A stretch of DNA of 64,000 nt, taken from NCBI GenBank assembly GCA_002842575.1, contig PHDJ01000001.1, forward strand, positions 186,001 through 250,000, in the 5' to 3' direction. Source of the stretch: Bacteroidetes bacterium HGW-Bacteroidetes-2 (GTDB lineage Bacteria > Bacteroidota > Bacteroidia > Flavobacteriales > Flavobacteriaceae). Below, one piece after another: positions 25,633 to 32,596 of the stretch (positions are counted from its first letter, which is position 1; every line of letters starts with the position of its first letter). Made by a program: the position numbers and the translations under genes. The notes under the pieces are model-generated. The model was not told where the DNA came from and searched no databases. It saw only the letters and a program-made list of their open reading frames with translations.

Positions 25633-26265
25633 TTATACCTCTAAAAGGTGAATGGCATTTCGTTGCAATTTTATTTTTCCTCTATTTTCAAGTGTTTTGA
25701 GTAAACGGGAAACTACTACCCTAGAAGTATGTAAATCATACGCTATTTCCTGATGGGTATTGTAAATGGTTTTGTCTTTATTTACCCGTACTTTTTCTTG
25801 GAGATATTTCCACAAACGTTCGTCCATTTTTAAAAAGGCAATACTGTCTATGGTTTCTAACATTTCGTTTAATCGTTGGTGGTAACTGTCAAAAACAAAA
25901 TTTCGCCAACTTTTGTATTTTGCGGTCCAATCTTCCATTTTTTGAATGGGTATCATCATAAGCTTTGTGTCTCTTTCGGCTACAGCACGTATCTCACTCT
26001 TTTTTTGACCTAGGCAACAACTTAATGTCATTGCACAAGTATCGCCGCGTTCTAGAAAATAAAGGAGCAATTCGTCACCTTGTCCATCTTGCCGAAGCAC
26101 TTTGATGGCACCAGAAATAAGTAGCGGCATAGACGTAACATATTGCCCTATTTCTATAAGTTGAAAGCCTTCAGAAATTTCTTTATAAATGCCAACACTC
26201 TCTATTTCCTGAAGTAGTGCTTCCTCAAAAAGATGTCCGTAATTTTCACGAAGTAATTCTATCAT
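25633..26265 (-). CDS. Crp/Fnr-family regulator with Cys77, Cys83 and Cys84
   Basis: A 210-aa protein: cyclic-nucleotide-binding-type barrel (30-110), dimer helix (110-145) and winged helix (about 150-205) with recognition helix TSRVVVSRLLKTLENRGKI. Arg182 and Arg187 correspond to the base-reading arginines of CRP, but the glutamate between them is Val, so a non-CRP site is expected. Cys77, Cys83 and Cys84 (DTCAMTLSCCLG) lie where cyclic nucleotide binds in CRP and are good candidates for persulfide or thiol sensing. It is adjacent to the TauE operon and is the natural candidate to bind the GTAAC-N4-GTTAC palindromes. No site is seen before its own gene. Confidence 0.85.
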   Translation of the reverse strand: MIELLRENYGHLFEEALLQEIESVGIYKEISEGFQLIEIGQYVTSMPLLISGAIKVLRQDGQGDELLLYFLERGDTCAMTLSCCLGQKKSEIRAVAERDTKLMMIPIQKMEDWTAKYKSWRNFVFDSYHQRLNEMLETIDSIAFLKMDERLWKYLQEKVRVNKDKTIYNTHQEIAYDLHTSRVVVSRLLKTLENRGKIKLQRNAIHLLEV

Positions 26266-26279
26266 AATTGGTTTATATT

Positions 26280-26735
26280 TTAATACTTACGCGACAGTTC
26301 ATATTGTGTTATCCATTGTGCAACTGACATTTTTTTAATAAGTTGTCCTAGTAATTCAAAAGGTATTGTCTCAGGCTTTTTAAAACGAATACAGCTTTTA
26401 CCCATATCTAGTTTGTGTTTAGAATGCTTAGGATATTCTGAAATAAACCAGTTTTTTATTTCGTTATTTGAATACAGGCAACCGGCATAAAAAGTAATAA
26501 ATTTTTTTTGAGAAGCGATTGCGGCATAAGGCAATGGTAATTTAGGGTTACAATGATAGCCCGCTGGATAAAGTGAATGTGGCACTATGTAACCTATCAT
26601 ACCATAATTCATTTCTTCTTTAAACCCTTTGGGAATGTTTTCTAAAATGGTGTTTCGCAGTCTTTTAAACGCTTCTTTCCGTTCTTCAGGCATTTCAGTG
26701 ATATAGGCTTCGGGCGAAGTAGCTTTTGATTGCAT
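26280..26735 (-). CDS. DUF1801-family protein
   Basis: A 151-aa soluble protein with the YdhG/DUF1801 pattern: SPEAYITEMPEERKEAFKRL at the N-terminus, EEMNYGMIGYIVPHSLYPAG in the middle and MGKSCIRFKKPETIP near the end. The fold is known from structures but the function is not established. It ends 14 bp before the Crp/Fnr gene and may be transcribed with it. A link to the sulfur island is not supported by anything except this closeness. Confidence 0.8.
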   Translation of the reverse strand: MQSKATSPEAYITEMPEERKEAFKRLRNTILENIPKGFKEEMNYGMIGYIVPHSLYPAGYHCNPKLPLPYAAIASQKKFITFYAGCLYSNNEIKNWFISEYPKHSKHKLDMGKSCIRFKKPETIPFELLGQLIKKMSVAQWITQYELSRKY

Positions 26736-26827
26736 ATAATATCTCGTTTGAGTACTATGCTAAAATAACCAAAAAACACCTTACTTTAAAGCAAGATGTT
26801 TCATGGTTAAAAAAAATAAATCAACAC

Positions 26828-29623
26828 TTATTTTTTGAGGAGTTTTATGGTTTGTAGGTTTCCGTTTTGCTGCACTTTTACAAAATACAATCCGCTTTTA
26901 AGTGCCTCAATAGATACAGATTCTGAAGCGGTATAGTTTTTAAATTCCTTTATTAATTTACCCGTAACATCGTAAATATGAATAGCGTCTAACGGAACAC
27001 TAAATTGAATTTTATTAGTTGCAGGATTTGGATATAGGGTTATTTTTTGAATTGGAAGTTCCTCTACATTTAATACAGAAACCCCATTAGCAAAAATTCT
27101 AAATTGCCCGGGTAATAGTGTAAAAGTCATATTGGTATTAGTCACTTCAAAGGGTGTATTGTCTATCATATCATACCAAGTACCTGTTTCTTGAAAGAAT
27201 GGCTGTGTGGTAATGGAAGAAACACCAAAATTACCAACAACAATGACATACTTAATTTGGTTTCCGGTGGCATTGTTATCTATTAAATAGATTTTCTTTT
27301 GTACATCAGCAGCAACCTCAAGCGTAAAATTAGGGGTTTGAAAAATGGGTTCTTCTCGTTTTAATTCAAGCAGTCTTCGCCAAAGATGATAAAGTTCAAG
27401 CCGTGCAGGATTATTGAGATATCCCAAATCAAAAGCAATAGGTTTTGGTGAGGTTCTACAATCGTTATTTATGGTTCCATCTTCACATCGGTTAATACTG
27501 AATTGATAACCAAGCTCGCCAAATTGCCATATCATTTTAGGACCTGGAATGGTAAAATAAAAAGCTCCCGCTGCTTTTTGTCGATCAAGTGCTGTTTCAA
27601 AATCGGTTACGGTATAACTTCCATTGCTGTTTCCAAATGCTAGGTTTTTAAACATCAAACGTTCCTCGTCATGGCTTTCCATATATCCTACAGATGAAGG
27701 AGTACTCCAGCCTCGATTAAGGTAAGAAATCCAAGAAAAGTCTGAATTATCATATCCCATTGTAGCCTGATTGTAATTAAAATTGTGATTGCTCCAAACC
27801 AACAAACCAGGCTCATTTGGGTCAGAGGTTGCTCTATGGTTAATGAGTTGCGTTTCTTCACTATTGGGGGCAAAGTGCTCTAAAATGATGTAGGCAGTTG
27901 GATCAACCGCTCTTATTTCATTGTACATTCTTGTTAGAAGGGCAATTCGGGAAGCGTCAAAACCACCTCCATCACCAACAACATTAGTAAATCCTTTGGT
28001 GAAGTCAAAACGATAGCCATCAATATTAAACTCATTTAGCCAAAAAGCGTTTATTCTATCTATATAAGTTTTTGTATCTTGAGATTCATGATTTATATCA
28101 TTAAAAAACTGAAAGGTTGTGTTTGGGTCTTCTGTATTAAAAATAGGATTTTGTGCGGTAGCTTGACCACCGTAACAGCCATTACAGTCGTTCCACATTC
28201 TATAGTAAGGGTTTTGTCCTGTGGCATGATTATACACCACATCAAGAATGACTGCGATACCTAAAGCATGACATTCATCAACAAAATTTTTAAAGCTATT
28301 TCTAGTGCCATAATATTTATCCAAAGCCATATGAAAAGCAGGATTGTATCCCCAACTTATGTTTCCATCAAATTCATTTACGGGCATAAGTTCGATGGCA
28401 TTTATGCCAAGGTTTTTTAAATAATTAAGTCTATTTATGAGTGCATCATAGGTGTGTAAGTTTACAAAATCTCGAATAAGCATTTCATAAATCACTAAAT
28501 CTTCTTGGGCTGGTCTTATAAAATTTGTTGTTTGCCAGATATAAGGTTCCTCATCTAGTTGAAAAAAGGTTGCCGCATGGTTTGTTTTACCTTGAGGATA
28601 TGCTGGTAAATTTGGATAAGTGGTTGCGTTAATAAATTCATCATTAAATTCATCTAAAATAGTTGTCGAATATGGGTCAGCAATGCGAATGTTTGCGTCA
28701 ACCACATATTGATAAAGTAAATTTTGACTGCTTTGGTTTACATTATTTAACGTAATCCAATATCGGTTTTGTGCAGTATCCTTGTTCAATAAATACGTGT
28801 TTGAAAGGCGCCAATCATTGGTAAAAAAGTTGCCAATGAGGTGCACAAAATTTTTGTTTGGTGCAAAAAGCACTAAAGTTACTGTAGAAGGATTGTTTGG
28901 GTCAAAATTTATACCATCGTGCATGCCTGAAGGCACTGGAAGTATTTGTGGGTTTGGGGTGAGTATTACATTAAAAGTTTTTACTACCACTTCACCACTT
29001 GATGTGCTTGTAGCCTCAAGTTCAAAAAAGGTATCTTGATTGATTGTTTGGTTACTTAAAAAAGTAGTGGTATTGTTTTGAGTTGCCACTTGTGTTCCGT
29101 TTGCAAATAGTTTAAAATTAGCGGCATTGCTTGCCGTGGCATTTATAGCTAGGATAGTTCCACTGTTAACTATGGTATTTGCTTGTGAAGGATTGTTTAT
29201 GGTAACTTGAAATGTGCCAATATCTATTAAATGATCCTGGGTTTTTTTATCACCAGTACCGTCTTTGGCTTTGGCAAGTACTCCAATACGCCCAATATTT
29301 GAATCGCCAAATAGTGTAGATGGTGTAAAGGTATATGAAAAAGTTCCGTTGCCATTGTTAGTGAATTTTTGTGCCTCATTTGAATTTGTCCAAGTGCCAT
29401 TCGTTGGAGAATCTCCTGCCGGATTTAAGTTAGTGTCAAAATACCATGCCCAAAGGTAAATATCTGTTACTCCCCAAAGTGCAGGGTTAACACCTGAAAC
29501 GTTTAAAGTAACCTGCTGTGTAGCATTAAAAAACTGAGGGTTAGTGGTAAATACTCCCGTTTGTTGTTGAGAATATGTATATGTACTTAAAACTAAACCT
29601 ATTAATAGTGCAATCTTTTTCAT
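26828..29623 (-). CDS. Secreted GH13 alpha-amylase with T9SS sorting domain
   Basis: A 931-aa exported amylase. Signal peptide 1-18; N-terminal beta domains (25-230), then a CBM48-like module (VTLVLFAPNKNFVHLIGNFF), then the GH13 barrel from about residue 370 with nucleophile Asp540 (GYRFDFTKG), acid/base Glu582 (IILEHFAPN) and Asp652 (MESHDEERL). The last 75 residues (LYPNPATNKIQF ... SGLYFVKVQQNG) are a type A T9SS C-terminal signal, so the enzyme is placed on the surface or released. It would cut starch or glycogen outside the cell for the Sus system upstream. A terminator at 29739-29764 separates it from susE, so it may have its own promoter. Confidence 0.92.
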   Translation of the reverse strand: MKKIALLIGLVLSTYTYSQQQTGVFTTNPQFFNATQQVTLNVSGVNPALWGVTDIYLWAWYFDTNLNPAGDSPTNGTWTNSNEAQKFTNNGNGTFSYTFTPSTLFGDSNIGRIGVLAKAKDGTGDKKTQDHLIDIGTFQVTINNPSQANTIVNSGTILAINATASNAANFKLFANGTQVATQNNTTTFLSNQTINQDTFFELEATSTSSGEVVVKTFNVILTPNPQILPVPSGMHDGINFDPNNPSTVTLVLFAPNKNFVHLIGNFFTNDWRLSNTYLLNKDTAQNRYWITLNNVNQSSQNLLYQYVVDANIRIADPYSTTILDEFNDEFINATTYPNLPAYPQGKTNHAATFFQLDEEPYIWQTTNFIRPAQEDLVIYEMLIRDFVNLHTYDALINRLNYLKNLGINAIELMPVNEFDGNISWGYNPAFHMALDKYYGTRNSFKNFVDECHALGIAVILDVVYNHATGQNPYYRMWNDCNGCYGGQATAQNPIFNTEDPNTTFQFFNDINHESQDTKTYIDRINAFWLNEFNIDGYRFDFTKGFTNVVGDGGGFDASRIALLTRMYNEIRAVDPTAYIILEHFAPNSEETQLINHRATSDPNEPGLLVWSNHNFNYNQATMGYDNSDFSWISYLNRGWSTPSSVGYMESHDEERLMFKNLAFGNSNGSYTVTDFETALDRQKAAGAFYFTIPGPKMIWQFGELGYQFSINRCEDGTINNDCRTSPKPIAFDLGYLNNPARLELYHLWRRLLELKREEPIFQTPNFTLEVAADVQKKIYLIDNNATGNQIKYVIVVGNFGVSSITTQPFFQETGTWYDMIDNTPFEVTNTNMTFTLLPGQFRIFANGVSVLNVEELPIQKITLYPNPATNKIQFSVPLDAIHIYDVTGKLIKEFKNYTASESVSIEALKSGLYFVKVQQNGNLQTIKLLKK

Positions 29624-29738
29624 ACTCCTACATTTATTTTTATTAATGCCAAGTTTTATTGTACTAAGTACTTTAATTTGTAACTACCAAGAAATAATAA
29701 TAAAATAACTTAAAGTTTATTTTGTTATAATATTTAAT

Positions 29739-29768
29739 AAAAGGGCTGGTAAAACAGCCCTTTTATTT
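29739..29768 (-). terminator. Rho-independent terminator after the susCDE unit
   Basis: AAAAGGGCTG (29739-29748) pairs with CAGCCCTTTT (29755-29764), a 10-bp stem with a 6-nt loop. On the minus strand it is followed by TTTTATTAAATATT. It lies just after the SusE-like stop codon. Confidence 0.8.
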
Positions 29769-29784
29769 TAAATTATTTTATGAG

Positions 29785-30963
29785 TTACTCTAAAATTATT
29801 ACTTTAGTTGTCTCATCTACTGTTAAGACATAGTTTCCGGTTGTTCCTATAAATCTAAAATTATTATCCCCATCTAATGCATCTTCAAAATTTGAATCTA
29901 TCGTATATCCTTCGCCAACAAACCAAGGATAGTTTCTTCCTGAATTCCAATCGCCATTTATGGTGAAGAATCTAAAGTTTGCATCACCTTCACTAGTAAA
30001 GTTTACACTTCCAGAATAAATTCCATCTCCTGTACAAAGTACTTGAACTGGAGTTGCCCAATCCCATCCTGCGTCTGGAACACCAGCTCCTACAAGCCAG
30101 TACTGATCTAATTCGCAAACACCTGTTGGTTGTGGAGCACCTAGAGTAATGGTTTTTGAATTTGCATTAACTTCTAAGAAATACAATCCTGAAACTCCTA
30201 TAAATTTAAAGTTGTTATCTCCATCAAGAGCATCCTCAAAATTTGGATCGATTGTGTATCCTTCATTAACAAACCAAGGATAATTTCTTCCTGAATTCCA
30301 ATCACCATTTATAGTGAAGAACCTGAAGTTAGCATCTCCTTCATTTGAAAAGTTAACATTACCAGATAAAATACCATCTCCTGTACAAGGTATTTCAACA
30401 GGCGTAGCCCAATCCCAACCTGCATCAGGGACTCCTGCGCCCACAAGCCAATAAGCGTCAATTTCGCATATTGGATCACCTGATACAAGTTCAGGTAAAA
30501 CAACTGTCAAGCTTTGTATGGAAGAAAAGCGTTCCTCACCTCCAGCATTTCCTACAGTTGCTCGTAGTCTAAAATGCAATTGTCCTGTATTTGGTGCTTC
30601 GGTTTCTGGAAGATTATCTAAACCTAATTGAATTGCTAAAGTTCTCATGGCTCCTATTGTAATTGCTAATTCATTTCCATTAGTGGTTGCTAATGTGGTT
30701 ACGTCACTAAAATCTCCTACTAAGGAATTTTGAAGTTCATAAACAACATTGGTTGGCACACCAAAATCTACTGAATTCCATGTAAAGCGTTCGCCTATAT
30801 TTCCAGCTGTGGCTGGTGTTAGTGTGTATTCAGGAAGGAAATTGTTAGTAAATGCTACTTCGGTAGCATCACCTATTACAAATACGATATCGTCGTCAGT
30901 TTGGCAAGCAGTAAAGCTAATGAAAGCGATACAGGCTGTTATAAATATAGATATTTTTTTCAT
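29785..30963 (-). CDS. SusE/SusF-like starch-binding lipoprotein with a duplicated domain
   Basis: A 392-aa surface lipoprotein (lipobox Cys20, ISFTAC). Residues 25-160 form an N-terminal Ig-like SusE domain. Then come two nearly identical tandem domains, residues 166-273 and 283-390 (offset 117), each with YWLVGAGVPDAGWDWATP, ANFRFFTINGDWNSGRNYPW and EDALDGDNNF. The Trp-rich sequence fits starch-binding modules of SusE/SusF. The near-identity of the two copies indicates a recent duplication or ongoing gene conversion. It is the third gene of the susC-susD-susE unit. Confidence 0.88.
   Translation of the reverse strand: MKKISIFITACIAFISFTACQTDDDIVFVIGDATEVAFTNNFLPEYTLTPATAGNIGERFTWNSVDFGVPTNVVYELQNSLVGDFSDVTTLATTNGNELAITIGAMRTLAIQLGLDNLPETEAPNTGQLHFRLRATVGNAGGEERFSSIQSLTVVLPELVSGDPICEIDAYWLVGAGVPDAGWDWATPVEIPCTGDGILSGNVNFSNEGDANFRFFTINGDWNSGRNYPWFVNEGYTIDPNFEDALDGDNNFKFIGVSGLYFLEVNANSKTITLGAPQPTGVCELDQYWLVGAGVPDAGWDWATPVQVLCTGDGIYSGSVNFTSEGDANFRFFTINGDWNSGRNYPWFVGEGYTIDSNFEDALDGDNNFRFIGTTGNYVLTVDETTKVIILE
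29794..30117 (-). repeat. Tandem domain copy 2 in the SusE-like gene
   Basis: Codes for residues 283-390. It is about 85 percent identical in protein to copy 1 at 30145-30468 by eye, including the run ANFRFFTINGDWNSGRNYPW. Confidence 0.85.
30145..30468 (-). repeat. Tandem domain copy 1 in the SusE-like gene
   Basis: Codes for residues 166-273. It is the partner of the copy at 29794-30117; both start with a Cys-Glu pair followed by YWLVGAG. Confidence 0.85.
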
Positions 30964-30985
30964 TTGTTTATTGTGTATTAAATTA

Positions 30986-32590
30986 TTAATAACCTGGGTT
31001 TTGTACTAAATTGGGGTTAACACTTAAATCGTTTGCTGGAATGGGCATCAAATCTCTAAAAGATTCTGTTGTGGTGCCTTGAGGGACGTTGCCTTTCCAA
31101 GGCCAAATACCTTGAGAAGAAAATTGACCAAAACGTATTAAATCGGTTCTTCTGTGAGCTTCCCAATGTAATTCCCTAGACCGTTCTGCCAAAATAAAAT
31201 TTAAATTTAAATCTCCCGATGTTATATTTCCATTGGTATTACCATAAGCCCGTTGTCTTAATTGGTTGATATAGTCAACTGCAGTTGCTGCGTTACCACC
31301 ACCACCTCTTAGTTGTGCTTCAGCATACATTAAATAAACATCTGCCAAACGGAACATAGGAAAATCTGTGTCTGGATGGTTATTTGGGTCTGAGCCAGGA
31401 TTACCATTAACATCAACATTTCTGAATTTTTCTATTGCATAGCCGTCATTAAATAGGGAAATACTATTAATTTCTAGGTTTTGACCATCGGTGTAAAATT
31501 GGGCTCTTCCATCAGGAGAATCTTCGGGGTTTGGAAATTGCGCTACAAAAACTTTAGTGGTTCTAACGCCAAACCATCCGCCATTAATTCCATATTGAGC
31601 AGGATCCATACTTCCGCCTACAGGTGCATGAACCAAAAAAGTCATGCCGCCGAAAGATTGTGTTTGTAATCCATCAAAAGGAATAGAAAAAATGGTTTCT
31701 ACTTGAGCTCCGTTTTGGTCATTGTCTGCTAAAAATAAATTTTTGTAAGGCACTTGTGCGATGCTATAACCTGCATTAATCACTTTAGTACAATTGTCTA
31801 AAGCTTCTGCATATCTAGCCGTGCCGGTATACACTTCAGCATTGAGATATAATTTTGCAAGTAATGTCCAAACGGCAGCTCTATCTGCTCTGCCATATTC
31901 ATTTTGTCTTGCAGGTACAATTTGGTTTTCAATATCTAAAAGCTCACTTTCCAGAAAAGTAAACAAATCTGTTCTTTGAATTTGATTTGGTAAGAAGGCT
32001 CCAATAGGGTCAGCATCGGTTACAAAAGGTGGGTTTGCATATAAATCGAGCATATGCCAATAACTTAGGGCTCTCATAAATCTTGCTTCTGCTTTAAAGA
32101 GTTCAATTTGCGCTCTTAGTGGGGCATCAACACCTCTGGAGTCAAGAAGTTCTGGAGTGGTTTGTCTTAAAAATTCATTTGTCAATGCCACTTGAAACAT
32201 AATTCTGGCATACATCGTGCTGATAAATTCATTACCTGCAGTCCAGTTTTGGAAATTTAAATCTCTGATAGTTCCATCATCCCAGCCAATTACTGCTTCG
32301 TCTGTAGGGAATTCTTGTAATTTCCAATAGAGTCTTAAATAGTTTGAAAACCCTTCATCAAGACCAAGTAAATCAGGTTGCCCTGCTGGTCCTTGTTGAC
32401 CACTTAGAGAAATTCCCGCATAAATTTTTGCAAGAAAGGCGCGGTACGATTCCGGTTCATCAAATGCATTGGCAGAGGTGAGTCTGTCATCTTCCGGTAA
32501 TAAATCTAAATCATTATCACATGAGTTCATAACAAAGCTCAGTGCAAAAAGGACTAGAATTGTGGTTACATGTTTATACATAGCTTTCAT
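30986..32590 (-). CDS. susD: SusD/RagB-family starch-binding lipoprotein
   Basis: A 534-aa lipoprotein (Cys24, FVMNSC) with the all-helical SusD fold. Visible signatures are an N-terminal TPR-rich half (RAQIELFKAEARFMRALSYW), WTLLAKLYLNAEVYTG, and the C-terminal FILAERSRELHWEAHRRTDL with NPNLVQNPGY at the end. SusD caps the SusC channel and hands over oligosaccharides. It follows susC by 6 bp. The symbol reflects family and context (maltodextrin locus), not proven specificity. Confidence 0.93.
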   Translation of the reverse strand: MKAMYKHVTTILVLFALSFVMNSCDNDLDLLPEDDRLTSANAFDEPESYRAFLAKIYAGISLSGQQGPAGQPDLLGLDEGFSNYLRLYWKLQEFPTDEAVIGWDDGTIRDLNFQNWTAGNEFISTMYARIMFQVALTNEFLRQTTPELLDSRGVDAPLRAQIELFKAEARFMRALSYWHMLDLYANPPFVTDADPIGAFLPNQIQRTDLFTFLESELLDIENQIVPARQNEYGRADRAAVWTLLAKLYLNAEVYTGTARYAEALDNCTKVINAGYSIAQVPYKNLFLADNDQNGAQVETIFSIPFDGLQTQSFGGMTFLVHAPVGGSMDPAQYGINGGWFGVRTTKVFVAQFPNPEDSPDGRAQFYTDGQNLEINSISLFNDGYAIEKFRNVDVNGNPGSDPNNHPDTDFPMFRLADVYLMYAEAQLRGGGGNAATAVDYINQLRQRAYGNTNGNITSGDLNLNFILAERSRELHWEAHRRTDLIRFGQFSSQGIWPWKGNVPQGTTTESFRDLMPIPANDLSVNPNLVQNPGY

Positions 32591-32596
32591 TTTTTT

